Below are positions 1 to 8,030 of a DNA stretch of 64,000 bases, piece by piece. Both the position numbers and the translations under genes were made by a program. The stretch is taken from contig NZ_CP101156.1 of the NCBI RefSeq assembly GCF_024298845.1, forward strand, positions 1,736,001 through 1,800,000. Reading direction: 5' to 3'. Source of the stretch: Natronosalvus amylolyticus. Lineage in GTDB: Archaea > Halobacteriota > Halobacteria > Halobacteriales > Natrialbaceae. Below the pieces are notes generated by a model. It saw only the letters and a program-made list of their open reading frames with translations. It was not told where the DNA came from and ran no database searches. Position 1 is the first letter of the stretch; every line of letters begins with the position of its first letter.

Positions 1-734
1 TCGGTTCCCTCGACGTCGTAGCCGACGTCGTGGCCGGCAGCCCGCAAGAATAGTTCGCCGACGATGCCGCCCAGACAGAATCGGTCGACGGTGTCGTCGA
101 CGCGTTCGATGACCGGGATCAGGTCTTCAGCTTTCGTGCCGCCGAGGACCATCGTCACGGGGCCATCGAACTCTCGGTCCTGAATCGCGGAGTTAGCGGT
201 GTACTCCGCGTCCATGACTGGGCCGGCGTACGCGTCCATGACGAGCGGGAAGCCGACGAGTGAAGCGTGTGCGCGGTGGGCCGCCGAGTAGGCGTCGTTG
301 ACGTAGGCGTCGAACTTCGGTGCCAGCGTCTGAACGAACTCACTCTGGGCGTGTTCCTCGGGCTCTTTTTCCGGAAGTTCGTCCTCGCACATGCGGACGT
401 TCTCGAGGAGGAGTACTTCGCCGGTCTCGAGCGCCTCGATCGCCTCGAGGGCGTCTTCGCCGAAGGTATCGGAAACGAATCCGACGTCCTGACCGAGATG
501 TTCGCCGAGGATGTCGGCGTGGCTCTCGAGGGAGATGAACGTGTCCCGACCGGGCCGACCCTGATGGGCCATGACCGCGACGGCGTGCCCATCCTCGAGG
601 AGCGTCCGAATGGACGATGCGTGACGTTCGAAACGACGATTGTCCTGTGCGCGGCCGTTTTCGACGGGTGCGTTGATGTCGACTCGAACCAGCACTCGCT
701 GGCCGGAATCGAGGTCACTGACGGTGTTGAACAT
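1..734 (-). CDS. pgk: Phosphoglycerate kinase, 3' part outside the window
   Basis: Converts 1,3-bisphosphoglycerate and ADP to 3-phosphoglycerate and ATP in lower glycolysis. About 244 residues of the N-terminal half are visible; the gene runs off the left edge, so the nucleotide-binding half is missing. The translation starts MFNTVSDLDSGQRVLVRVD and carries the N-terminal substrate-binding features (RVDINAP, then D-N-R-R-F), an AHQGRP loop and VLGGTK. A TATA-like ATAAAA lies at 760-765, about 27 bp before the ATG, so the gene may be transcribed leaderless on its own as well as with gap 126 bp upstream. Recognition is firm; the end is not visible. Confidence 0.93.
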   Translation of the reverse strand, partial: MFNTVSDLDSGQRVLVRVDINAPVENGRAQDNRRFERHASSIRTLLEDGHAVAVMAHQGRPGRDTFISLESHADILGEHLGQDVGFVSDTFGEDALEAIEALETGEVLLLENVRMCEDELPEKEPEEHAQSEFVQTLAPKFDAYVNDAYSAAHRAHASLVGFPLVMDAYAGPVMDAEYTANSAIQDREFDGPVTMVLGGTKAEDLIPVIERVDDTVDRFCLGGIVGELFLRAAGHDVGYDVEGT

Positions 735-860
735 ATCTCTACTCCAGTGACGAACCCGCATAAAACGGATGGATAGCGCCCAGTCCTGCCCACGGGAGCA
801 AGTGACGGGATATACAAGGACACCGCTCGCGCGGCGAACGCCAAAGACGGATACTCGATC

Positions 861-1925
861 TTAGGCCGCAGCTTCGGCTTCAGCTTCCTCCTGTGCGATG
901 ACGTACGTCGCCAGGTCGAGCATTCGGTTGGAGAAGCCATACTCGTTGTCGTACCAGGTGAGGACCTTGACGAGACCGCCTTCGAGGACCATCGCTGCCT
1001 CGAGATCGACGTACGAAGAGAAGGGAAGACCAACGATATCCCGGGAAACGATTTCTTCGTCGGTGTAGCCGAGCACGCCCGCGAGTTCGCCGTTGGCAGC
1101 CTCGCGGATGGCGGCCTCGAGGTCGTCTTTGGTGATGTCGGCTTCGAGGTCGACCGTCAGGTCGGTAATCGAGCCGTTGGGAACGGGGACGCGCATGGCC
1201 ATCCCGTCGAGTTTGCCCTCGAGTTGTGGAAGCACTTCGGTGGTCGCGATAGCGGCACCGGTCGTGGTCGGGATGATGTTCTCGGCGGCGGCACGGCCGC
1301 GACGACGTTTGCCCATCGGTCCGTCGATGAGCGCCTGCGTGCCAGTGTAGGCGTGGACGGTCGTGAGCAGGCCGGATTCGATACCGAACTCCTCGTCGAG
1401 CACTTTCACGACTGGGGCGACGCTGTTGGTCGTACACGAAGCGTTCGAGACGACGTCTTCGCCGTCGTACTCCGCGTGGTTGACGCCGTAGACGAGCGTT
1501 TTGACCGGTTTGTCACCTTTGGCTGGGGCGGAGATGACGACCTTGTCGGCTCCGGCCTCGAGGTGTTGGGCGGCTTCGTCGTGCGTGCGGAACAGACCGG
1601 TCGCCTCGAACGCGACATCGATATCGTGTTCGTCCCACGGCAGTTGGGTGGGGTCACGCTCCGAGAGCAACTGCACGTCGTGCCCAGCGACCGACAGGGT
1701 GTCATCCTCGAGGGTAACGTCGTCGAGTCGGCCGTGTACCGAATCGTACTTGAACAGGTACCGCATGTCCTCGTTATCCATCACGTCGTTGATGGCGACA
1801 ATTTCGACGTTTTCGTACTCCAGGGACGCGCGCAGCACGTTTCGGCCGATACGGCCGAACCCGTTGAGGCCCACGCGAACGACTGCATCGTCCTGACTGT
1901 CGTCTGAAAATGAATGTTCACTCAT
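861..1925 (-). CDS. gap: Type I (bacterial-type) glyceraldehyde-3-phosphate dehydrogenase
   Basis: Oxidises glyceraldehyde 3-phosphate to 1,3-bisphosphoglycerate with NAD+ or NADP+; the product goes to PGK encoded just downstream. 354 aa. The Rossmann motif VGLNGFGRIGRN lies near residues 18-29, the catalytic SNASCTTN near 160-168, and the C-terminal WYDNEYGFSNR is the class I signature. Residues 1-15 are an acidic extension. In haloarchaea with both enzymes, the class I form is generally the catabolic one and is thought to be of bacterial origin. A TATA-like CTTTAAC (plus 1950-1956) sits about 27 bp before the ATG, implying a leaderless transcript. It is divergent from the type II gap at 2218. 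Confidence 0.95.
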   Translation of the reverse strand: MSEHSFSDDSQDDAVVRVGLNGFGRIGRNVLRASLEYENVEIVAINDVMDNEDMRYLFKYDSVHGRLDDVTLEDDTLSVAGHDVQLLSERDPTQLPWDEHDIDVAFEATGLFRTHDEAAQHLEAGADKVVISAPAKGDKPVKTLVYGVNHAEYDGEDVVSNASCTTNSVAPVVKVLDEEFGIESGLLTTVHAYTGTQALIDGPMGKRRRGRAAAENIIPTTTGAAIATTEVLPQLEGKLDGMAMRVPVPNGSITDLTVDLEADITKDDLEAAIREAANGELAGVLGYTDEEIVSRDIVGLPFSSYVDLEAAMVLEGGLVKVLTWYDNEYGFSNRMLDLATYVIAQEEAEAEAAA

Positions 1926-2217
1926 ATGTGAGTAGTATGTTTCCCACCGTTAAAGTAGTTACTCCCTGCAACGGCCACGGCCACCGGTTTCGTCGGGAAG
2001 CGAGTGACAAATCGAACGACGCGTTGCCAATCCGAGAGCCGTGGTTGCCCCATCGATTGACAGTATGTACCAAGAAACAGATACACACAGTTTTTGGAAA
2101 AATTCGATCTTACCCCGGTTACGTCCAGTATTCTCCCCCTTAGTTACTCAATTACGAGTTAACATCTGTCAAATCATCCGAAACGATTATACTCGCTCCC
2201 AGTGGAGCACTACTCGT
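1926..2217. promoter_or_regulatory. Divergent gap/gapB promoter region with a TrmB-like site
   Basis: This 292-bp intergenic region serves both glyceraldehyde-phosphate dehydrogenase genes. TATA-like elements are seen at about 1950-1956 (minus, for gap) and 2185-2191 (plus, for gapB), each about 27-30 bp from its ATG. At 2145-2160 is TACT-N7-GAGTT, one mismatch from the TACT-N7/8-GAGTA site known for the haloarchaeal sugar regulator TrmB; it lies about 30 bp upstream of the gapB TATA, an activating position. GAGTA (1930-1934) and TACTC (1960-1964) flank the gap TATA element. The regulatory role is inferred from position and motif only. Confidence 0.5.
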
Positions 2218-3285
2218 ATGCTTCGTGTCGGAATCAACGGATACGGAACCATCGGCAAACGCGTCGCAGATGCCGTCCGCGCACAACCGGATATGGACGT
2301 CTGCGGCGTTGCCAAAGTCAGCCCCGATTACGTCGCCGTCGGGGCCGTCGAAGCGGGCTATGACCTGTACGCTGTCGATGACGAACGGATCGACGAGTTC
2401 CGGGCTATCGACATCGACGTCGCCGGAACCGTCGACGACCTCGTCGAACAGAGTGACGTCGTCATCGACGCAACCCCAAGCGGGGTCGGCGCACAGAACC
2501 GCCCGCTGTACGAACGACACGACACGCCAGCAATTTTCCAGGGTGGCGAAGACGCCACCGTTGCCGAAGTCAGCTTCAACGCCCGCGTCAACTACGACGA
2601 GGCCACCAATGCCGACTACGTACGCGTCGTCTCCTGTAATACGACCGGGCTCTCTCGGCTCGTCGCCCCACTCGAGGACGCCTACGGCATCGAGAAAGTC
2701 AGAGCAACGCTGATCCGGCGCGGTGGCGACCCCAACCAGACCGGGCGCGGCCCAATCAACGACACCGTCCCAAACCCCGTTTCGATTCCGTCACACCACG
2801 GCCCCGACGTTCAGACCATCTTCCCCAACCTCGACATCGACACCATCGGTCTGAAAGTGCCGACAACGATGATGCACGTCCACGCGATCAACGTCACCCT
2901 CGAGAATCCGCCCGAGGATGATGAAGACGTCCGGGAACTGCTCGGGAGCGAAGACCGCCTCGTGATGATTCCCGACTTCGCCGGTCTCGATGGCGCAGGC
3001 ACCCTGAAAGACTTCGCTGCCGATGCCGGCCGGCCCCGAGCGGACATCTGGGAGAACTGTATCTGGGAAGAGTCAGTGACGATACAGGGCAACGACCTCT
3101 ATTGTATGCAAGCGATTCACCAGGAATCGGACGTCGTCCCCGAAAACATCGATGCACTCCGATCGCTGTCCGGCCACCTTTCCGGCCCGGAAAGTCGCTC
3201 GCTAACTAACGAGACGCTCGGCATCGGCTTTTCCCGATTGAACGGCCGTGTGACCAAACGCCTCGACACACAGACGGCAGACTGA
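2218..3285 (+). CDS. gapB: Type II (archaeal) glyceraldehyde-3-phosphate dehydrogenase
   Basis: 355 aa from ATG 2218, chosen because [16 protein letters not shown] begins the family's Rossmann fold and a TATA element sits 27-30 bp upstream; the frame is open further upstream but that part is not family-like. The catalytic cysteine is in SCNTTG near residue 140. Archaeal type II enzymes are unrelated in detail to type I (about 350 aa) and in Haloferax the type II form works in gluconeogenesis. Its placement back to back with the glycolytic gap/pgk pair suggests reciprocal control of carbon flow from one control region. Confidence 0.93.
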   Translation: MLRVGINGYGTIGKRVADAVRAQPDMDVCGVAKVSPDYVAVGAVEAGYDLYAVDDERIDEFRAIDIDVAGTVDDLVEQSDVVIDATPSGVGAQNRPLYERHDTPAIFQGGEDATVAEVSFNARVNYDEATNADYVRVVSCNTTGLSRLVAPLEDAYGIEKVRATLIRRGGDPNQTGRGPINDTVPNPVSIPSHHGPDVQTIFPNLDIDTIGLKVPTTMMHVHAINVTLENPPEDDEDVRELLGSEDRLVMIPDFAGLDGAGTLKDFAADAGRPRADIWENCIWEESVTIQGNDLYCMQAIHQESDVVPENIDALRSLSGHLSGPESRSLTNETLGIGFSRLNGRVTKRLDTQTAD

Positions 3286-3592
3286 ACGACAGACCGCAGA
3301 CACGAGGCCATCCCCCGAATCGACGAGTTCCGCTTCGAATATCCACGACTCCTCGAGGCGGTGACAACACTCCATATGAAGGTTTTGTACCAACTACCGA
3401 TCAGCGACCAGCCCCGTCCGTCGCTGAACCGTACGTCCATAGCGGGTCTCCTCACCAACCGACGGTTCAGGAGTCCCGTTTTCGGCGTCGTGTCCCGGTC
3501 TTTCGTCGGGAAGAGTGAACGCCGACGATACGTCCCCACCACCGAACCCGATCAGGAACAGGTTTTTGCACGTTCCCTGCTTACGGTCGCTC
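3286..3592. other. Intergenic region gapB-hsp20
   Basis: 307 bp without a convincing gene. It holds a perfect 9-bp inverted repeat CTGAACCGT (3424-3432) / ACGGTTCAG (3462-3470) with a 29-nt loop, and a TATA-like GGTTTTTGCA at 3561-3570 that fits a leaderless hsp20 start at 3593. Short open frames here have no family resemblance. Confidence 0.5.
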
Positions 3593-3988
3593 ATGCGAAG
3601 AGACGACCGCGACGAACCCTTCGATGATCTGTTTCGCGAGATCGAACGAATGATGAACGACATGATGAACGGCTCGAATATGGACGTCCATTCGAGCACG
3701 GACGTCGAGAACGGCTTCGGGGCTGACACCCACGTCGACGTCCACGACACCGACGACGAACTGCGAGTCATCGCAGACCTCCCCGGCGTCGAGAAACGAA
3801 ACATCGAACTCGAGTGCGACGGTAAAACGCTCACCATCTCAGCTCGAAGCGACCACCGCGAGTACGACGAGCGCGTCTCGCTCCCTCGCCGCGTGAACGA
3901 GCACACCGCCACCGCGACCTACAACAACGGTGTCCTCGAGGTCGTCTTCGAACCCGCCGACCAGTCTTCGGACATCAGCCTCGAGTAA
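3593..3988 (+). CDS. hsp20: Small heat-shock protein, Hsp20/alpha-crystallin family
   Basis: 131 aa chaperone that should bind unfolding proteins without ATP. The start at ATG 3593 (MRRDDRDEPFDDLF) is preferred over upstream in-frame codons because a TATA-like GTTTTTGC lies 25-30 bp before it. After an acidic, Met-rich N-terminal segment (RMMNDMMNG), the alpha-crystallin domain runs from about residue 42 to the end: VDVHDTDDELRVIADLPGV is the typical first strand region, followed by SLPRRV and the NGVLEVVF strand, which gives the conserved GVL signature. Length is normal for haloarchaeal Hsp20. It stands alone, convergent with the next gene. Confidence 0.9.
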   Translation: MRRDDRDEPFDDLFREIERMMNDMMNGSNMDVHSSTDVENGFGADTHVDVHDTDDELRVIADLPGVEKRNIELECDGKTLTISARSDHREYDERVSLPRRVNEHTATATYNNGVLEVVFEPADQSSDISLE

Positions 3989-4039
3989 TCAGCACGCTCG
4001 TCCGCGCGTCGTTCGTTTTTCTCGCCCGAATCGACGAGA

Positions 4040-4246
4040 TTATTTATCGGAGAACCGGCCAGCGTGCTCCGGGTTGCCGAGTATATTCGACCAGAAAAGG
4101 AGGGAGAGAATAAGCAGCGCCATCAAAAAACCCATCAAGACACCCGATGTGATGGCGTCGTCGAAAAGAAAGGAGACGATACCAATTGCGGTAGGTAACA
4201 CTACCAGAAGAACGACCGACTGTCGTATCGCGAGTGAACTATCCAT
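4040..4246 (-). CDS. Small two-helix membrane protein
   Basis: 68 aa from ATG 4246 (MDSSLAIRQSVVLLVV); an in-frame start 27 bp upstream would overlap the preceding gene. Two hydrophobic segments are visible, about residues 9-27 and 33-54, with a polar C-terminus (GNPEHAGRFSDK). It follows the RimK-like gene by 8 bp in the same direction and is probably co-transcribed with it. I do not recognise a family; many haloarchaea carry short membrane proteins of this kind. The codon use and the tight spacing support a real gene. Confidence 0.65.
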   Translation of the reverse strand: MDSSLAIRQSVVLLVVLPTAIGIVSFLFDDAITSGVLMGFLMALLILSLLFWSNILGNPEHAGRFSDK

Positions 4247-4254
4247 TGCAGTGA

Positions 4255-5130
4255 TTACCGCTCCTCGAGACACCCCGAAATCGCCTCGGCCAACCGGTCG
4301 TAAAACCCCGGTTCGTACTTCGTCGCTGCATCGATCGTCGGCCGGGCGTTCGTTTCGTTGACGAGGACCCGCCCCCCAGCGTCGACGAGTAAATCGACGC
4401 CCAGAAACGGTATCTCGAGTGTCTCCGCAACCGCCAGCGCAATCTCGCGCCAGGCTTCCGGAATCTCGACGCCGGTGGCTTCAGCCCCACGGTGAACGTT
4501 GTGTTTCCAACGACCCTGTTCGCGAGCTACCTCGGGCAGTCGGCGTTCGACAGCTCCGACGATCTCCCCCTGGAGTACCATCACGCGATAGTCCGAGGCG
4601 TCGGGGACGTACTCCTGAACCAGAAACGACTTGTCCCCCGTTGCCCGGTAGTCGTGGACGAGCGAGAGGTACTCACAGATCCCGAGAAACGAATCCAGGT
4701 CGTGGGCCTTCGCGACGCCGACGCCGCGGGTCGTCGAGTTCGGTTTGACGACGACCGGCGGCTCGAAACGCTCGAACACCCGCGCCAGTTCGGCGTCGTC
4801 AACCGGGTTCGAGACGTACACGGAATCCGGGACCGAAATCCCCCCTCGCTCGAGCCTGGCGAGTACACCCCCCTTGTTTCGCGAAGTAACCACCGCCTCG
4901 AGCCCGTTGAGCCAGGGAACCTCGAGCAGTGCGTCAGCGACACCCCCTTCCATCAGTCGACCCGGATAGACGAAACCGACATCGTAGTCCGTCCGCGACC
5001 AGGGCGGGTCCTCGAGCGCCACCGTTCGTTCGCGAACGGGAACGTGGTGACACTCGATACCGCGTTCGGCAAGCGGGGCTGCCATCCGCTCGAACGTCTC
5101 CTCGCGGTTGGCGACGGCGAGATCGATCAT
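4255..5130 (-). CDS. RimK-like ATP-grasp ligase
   Basis: 291 aa ATP-grasp enzyme expected to form an amide bond between a carboxylate (through an acyl phosphate) and an amine; the substrate is unknown. ATP-grasp features are visible in order: an N-terminal pre-ATP-grasp domain (about 1-95), PPVVVKPNSTTRGVGV (Lys and glycine-rich loop), SFLVQEYVP, SDYRVMVLQGEIVGAVER, and the Mg-binding end VNETNARPTI. RimK relatives add glutamate to ribosomal protein S6 or act with LysW in lysine/arginine synthesis, and neither partner is here. ATG 5130 is preferred to GTG 5133 because it overlaps the stop of a short upstream ORF as TGATG. Confidence 0.85.
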   Translation of the reverse strand: MIDLAVANREETFERMAAPLAERGIECHHVPVRERTVALEDPPWSRTDYDVGFVYPGRLMEGGVADALLEVPWLNGLEAVVTSRNKGGVLARLERGGISVPDSVYVSNPVDDAELARVFERFEPPVVVKPNSTTRGVGVAKAHDLDSFLGICEYLSLVHDYRATGDKSFLVQEYVPDASDYRVMVLQGEIVGAVERRLPEVAREQGRWKHNVHRGAEATGVEIPEAWREIALAVAETLEIPFLGVDLLVDAGGRVLVNETNARPTIDAATKYEPGFYDRLAEAISGCLEER

Positions 5131-5237
5131 CACTCGAGGATACCGACCGAATCGACGTGAATATTCCCTTCGCGGAACCGGACGCGGTGCTCACGAGAGA
5201 GGATCGGTGGTGGCTGTTGTGTCCTCACTGGCAGCAC
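5130..5237 (-). CDS. Possible 35-residue ORF coupled to the RimK-like gene
   Basis: A GTG-initiated 35-codon frame whose TGA stop shares a base with the ATG of the ATP-grasp gene (TGATG). It ends REGNIHVDSVGILE. A TATA-like GTTTAC lies about 27 bp before the GTG, so it could be a leaderless first cistron that delivers ribosomes to the next gene. No family is recognised and the coding signal of such a short frame is weak; it could equally be an untranslated leader. Confidence 0.35.
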   Translation of the reverse strand: MLPVRTQQPPPILSREHRVRFREGNIHVDSVGILE

Positions 5238-5303
5238 CGAAGCGGGATGGCCACCGACCGGTAAACGGTTACAACAGCCTGTGAGTCGAAAACTGCGTTC
5301 CGA

Positions 5304-5834
5304 TCAGGAGATCAGCTGCTCTTCGCCTTTCTCGACGACGATACGGCACGGCGGCGTGATCTTGTTGTACGCACGGCGGAACGCGTCTTTTGCGAAGGCG
5401 GCGTCGTCGACATCACACCAGACGGTGAAGATACGGTCGCCTTTCTGGACGCGAGCGGCAGTGCCGACGATTTTCCCGAACGACTGGCGCATCCCGTCGG
5501 AAACACGGTCTGCACCCGCACCGGTTGCCTGCTTGTTCTCACGTAGCACCTGGTGGGGGAACTTCCGGAGGATCATCTTGTACTGGAACTCGCCAGCGTT
5601 TTTGATCATGTGCCGGTTTGCAGACAGACGCGAGGCCTCGAGGCTACCGTGTCGGATCTGACACTCCTCGTCGGCGACCAGACTGATCTGGACCGGGTAA
5701 TCGTCTGCGGTGGCGCTCCGGTCGCCCATCTGGTGCTGAGCGATTTTCGAGCCGGGGATCCCAGTGATGTATTCACGGCGCGTGTACGCCGGCTTGTCGA
5801 TCTTCCGATACATTGAGGCGGGTTTGTCGGACAT
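5304..5834 (-). CDS. rpl10e: 50S ribosomal protein L10e (uL16 family)
   Basis: 176 aa, the usual length. This is the archaeal/eukaryotic L10e form of the L16 family, placed near the peptidyl-transferase centre and tRNA in the large subunit. Recognisable segments are [32 protein letters not shown], the [20 protein letters not shown] loop and [13 protein letters not shown]-like CTTTATT at plus 5866-5872 implies a short 5' leader of a few bases. The gene stands apart from ribosomal operons, which is normal for L10e in haloarchaea. Its 5' flank carries the nested palindromic repeat at 5907-6075. Confidence 0.97.
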   Translation of the reverse strand: MSDKPASMYRKIDKPAYTRREYITGIPGSKIAQHQMGDRSATADDYPVQISLVADEECQIRHGSLEASRLSANRHMIKNAGEFQYKMILRKFPHQVLRENKQATGAGADRVSDGMRQSFGKIVGTAARVQKGDRIFTVWCDVDDAAFAKDAFRRAYNKITPPCRIVVEKGEEQLIS

Positions 5835-5906
5835 GGTTACTTGTTGGGAACGAAGCCCACCGCGGGAATAAAGCCTTCGAACCGTCGGTGTGTCTCGAGA
5901 GACGCC

Positions 5907-6075
5907 CTGATACGGTTTACTGTATTCTCTTATCGGCGATTGCCGAACAGGTATAGTAGCCAGTGAACGTCATTGCACACCCTATCGCAAGACTGCATCG
6001 CGGTAGGTGTATAAATTGTTTCACTGGCTACTATATAGGCAATCACCGGCAAGTAGTTACAACAGACCGTATCAG
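5907..6075. repeat. Nested inverted repeat (outer arms around an 84-bp element)
   Basis: The outer arms are 38 nt each: 5907-5944 (starts CTGATACGGTTTACTGTA, ends GATTGCC) and 6038-6075, whose reverse complement matches the left arm at 28 of 38 positions. Between them sits the 84-bp palindromic element 5952-6035, so two inverted repeats share one centre. The left outer arm's GATACGGTTTACTGTA recurs at 57762-57777 with two differences. The structure lies between the 3' end of the winged-helix gene and the rpl10e promoter. Confidence 0.8.
5952..6035. repeat. 84-bp palindromic repeat, copy 1 (MITE-like)
   Basis: Ends are a perfect 16-bp inverted repeat, TATAGTAGCCAGTGAA (5952-5967) and TTCACTGGCTACTATA (6020-6035), with a second inner pair ACACCCTATCGC / GCGGTAGGTGT. 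The same element of exactly 84 bp occurs at 13955-14038 with 70 identical positions. The flanking TATA is palindromic, so a TA or TATA target duplication cannot be told from the terminus. It encodes nothing. Confidence 0.85.
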
Positions 6076-6139
6076 CCTACGAGCGACAGTATCCGAAGAG
6101 AAACGAGCCAAAGGTATTCGGGTCACCGACTACCGACAG

Positions 6140-6370
6140 TCAGGTACAGCATTGGTAGTGTGTTCCGTCACACTCGATGAGGTCATCATCCGCGAGCGAG
6201 CGAACCACGCTCAAGACGTCGATTTTCTGCATCGAAAGCGCCCCGGCCAGTTCATCGAGTGTCGTTTCGCCGGTGACCTCGAGGTAGAGATACACGAGTT
6301 TCGATTGTGGCGAGCTGAGATTTGCTGGGAGTGATTCGACCTGTTTTGAGGTGAGCTGTTGGTGCATCAT
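6140..6370 (-). CDS. Small winged helix-turn-helix protein
   Basis: 76 aa (75 if the second ATG is used). The sequence from LSSPQSKLVYLYLEV through TTLDELAGALSMQKIDVLSVV to LADDDLIECDG is a compact winged helix in the style of TrmB/MarR N-terminal domains; there is no effector domain and the protein ends YQCCT. A TATA-like TTTATATTTG (plus 6397-6406) lies about 27-36 bp upstream, giving a near-leaderless transcript. It is divergent from the metalloprotease gene at 6577 and could regulate it, itself or both; an inverted repeat at 6445-6478 lies between them. Similar mini-regulators are common in haloarchaea. Confidence 0.75.
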   Translation of the reverse strand: MMHQQLTSKQVESLPANLSSPQSKLVYLYLEVTGETTLDELAGALSMQKIDVLSVVRSLADDDLIECDGTHYQCCT

Positions 6371-6444
6371 TGTCTACTCAAGGTCACACCGAACTCAAAT
6401 ATAAATCTATGCCACATGGAATACATATTGAGTAATGCGTAATG

Positions 6445-6478
6445 ATGTCATTATATGTCCTTTGATAAAAGATGACAT
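6445..6478. promoter_or_regulatory. Inverted repeat in the wHTH/M50 divergent promoter
   Basis: Perfect 7-bp arms ATGTCAT (6445-6451) and ATGACAT (6472-6478) separated by 20 bp, inside an AT-rich stretch between two divergent genes. The two arms are two helical turns apart. A role as operator is only inferred. Confidence 0.35.
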
Positions 6479-6576
6479 GACGAATTCCATTTGCCGGCCA
6501 CACTGGCCGCCTGTGGTGAACGAAGAGCAGCGAAAAGGACAGCGTGCTTAAGGGGATGCCACCGGTATGTAGCGAT

Positions 6577-7737
6577 ATGAAGAGTTTTCGGATCGGCTCA
6601 TTGTTTGGCATCCCAATCAAACTCGACATTACGTTTCTCCTCATTTTACCCGTCTTCGCTTATCTCATCGGCCTCCAGATCGAACCCGTCGCCGCCATCC
6701 TGAACGAGACGATGAACGCGGGAATCTCGACTGAAGAGATCACCACCGGGATGACGCCCTGGATACTCGGACTGACCGCTGCAATCGGGTTGTTCGTCGG
6801 CGTCGTTCTTCACGAACTCGGCCACTCGTTGACCGCACAACGGTATGGGTTCCCTATCGAATCGATTACGCTCTGGCTGCTCGGTGGGCTGGCAGCCCTC
6901 TCGGAAATGCCCGAAGATTGGAAACAGGAACTGAACATCGCCATCGCCGGCCCGATCGTCTCTGTGCTCGTCGGTGTAGCATCCTACGGCCTGTTTCTAG
7001 CCACCCCAGCAGAACTCGACGGTATCCGGTTCGTGCTCGGCTATCTCGCTGTATTGAACGTCGCCCTGGCTATCTTCAACATGGTTCCGGCGTTTCCGAT
7101 GGACGGCGGTCGTGTCCTCCGTGCTCTTCTGGCGCGGAACCGACCGTACGCTCGAGCGACCCAACAGGCAGCGAGCATCGGCAAACTGTTTGCAATCATC
7201 ATGGCACTGTTCGGCCTGTTCACCAACATCTTCCTCATCGCTGTTGCCTTTTTCGTCTACATCGCCGCCTCGAGCGAGTCCCGACAGGTGACGATGAAAG
7301 CCGCCTTCGAAGGCGTTTCCGTCCGCGACATCATGACCCCCGCTGGGAGCTTGCACACCGTTATGCCCGGGACGAGTGTCGCCGATCTGATCCGCCGAAT
7401 GTTCAGTGAACGACACACCGGCTATCCGGTCATCGACGACGGCCACCTCGTCGGGCTCGTCACCCTCTCGGACGCTCGAGACATCAAACCGGTCGAGCGG
7501 GACGCGTTCACGGTCGCGGACGTGATGTCGACCGACCTGAAAACCATCGAGCCCGACGCCGACGCGATGACGGCCCTCGAGCGGATGCAAAAAGACGACA
7601 TCGGCCGCCTGCTAGTGATGGATCGCCACGGCGACCTCGTCGGCCTGATCACCCGCACCGATCTGATGACCGCGATGAATATCATCCGACAGAGCGGGGC
7701 GATGAATCCCGCCGCCAACGAGGGCTTTGTGAACTAG
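6577..7737 (+). CDS. Site-2-protease-like M50 metalloprotease with two CBS domains
   Basis: 386 aa integral-membrane protease. ATG 6577 (MKSFRIGSLFGIPIKLD) is chosen because it opens the conserved N-terminus and a TATA-like GCTTAAG lies about 28 bp upstream. Visible: helices near 14-34 and 66-82, the zinc motif HELGHS near residue 79, the second motif FPMDGGRVLRALLA near 170 (Asp is the third zinc ligand), more helices to about 235, then two CBS domains (VRDIMTPAG... and VADVMSTDL...) to the C-terminus. CBS domains commonly bind adenosine nucleotides, so cleavage of a membrane-bound substrate may respond to energy state. The substrate is unknown. Confidence 0.92.
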   Translation: MKSFRIGSLFGIPIKLDITFLLILPVFAYLIGLQIEPVAAILNETMNAGISTEEITTGMTPWILGLTAAIGLFVGVVLHELGHSLTAQRYGFPIESITLWLLGGLAALSEMPEDWKQELNIAIAGPIVSVLVGVASYGLFLATPAELDGIRFVLGYLAVLNVALAIFNMVPAFPMDGGRVLRALLARNRPYARATQQAASIGKLFAIIMALFGLFTNIFLIAVAFFVYIAASSESRQVTMKAAFEGVSVRDIMTPAGSLHTVMPGTSVADLIRRMFSERHTGYPVIDDGHLVGLVTLSDARDIKPVERDAFTVADVMSTDLKTIEPDADAMTALERMQKDDIGRLLVMDRHGDLVGLITRTDLMTAMNIIRQSGAMNPAANEGFVN

Positions 7738-7858
7738 TCCCCTCCCAAACGTCGACGCTTGACAGAATATTAAGCGATTCGTGCTCGACGATTGCCGGTG
7801 CTCGATCTCGGTCCGTCGGTTGTACCCCTCGGTTTACTTGTCACGGTAATGGCCAGAT

Positions 7859-7874
7859 GTGAGAATTGAAGCCG
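7859..7874. repeat. Fragment resembling the tRNA-His T-arm
   Basis: GTGAGAATTGAAGCCG matches 14 of 16 bases of the T-arm segment of the adjacent tRNA-His gene (7965-7980), in the same orientation and about 105 bp away. It could be a decayed attachment-site remnant of an integrated element, or chance. No integrase is nearby. Confidence 0.3.
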
Positions 7875-7955
7875 ACTACGAAACTCACTCGATGAACCCG
7901 CATGAATCAATATCCGAACGGAGTGTTAACTCCTCACGTCTGTTCGTCGCCAGAA

Positions 7956-8030
7956 GGTCCGGGTGCGAGAATTGAACCCGCGTCTCAGCCTCCACAAGGC
8001 TGAAGGATAGTCCACTACCCTAACCCGGAC
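7956..8030 (-). tRNA. tRNA-His (GTG anticodon)
   Basis: A full cloverleaf folds on the minus strand: acceptor stem GTCCGGG/CCCGGAC, D-arm with AGGG/TCCT, anticodon stem CAGCC/GGCTG around loop TTGTGGA (anticodon GTG), and T-arm GCGGG-TTCAATT-CTCGC. The discriminator base is C73 (plus-strand 7956), as in all tRNA-His. The base before position 1 is T in the DNA, so the G-1 needed by histidyl-tRNA synthetase is not encoded and must be added after transcription. CCA is not encoded. A TATA-like TATTTGAAC lies about 35 bp upstream (8061-8069). Confidence 0.95.

Noticed and set aside
5952-6035. Possible tRNA or riboswitch fold
   Set aside because: The structure is a simple palindrome without a tRNA T-loop or known aptamer sequence; the second copy is next to an unrelated gene.
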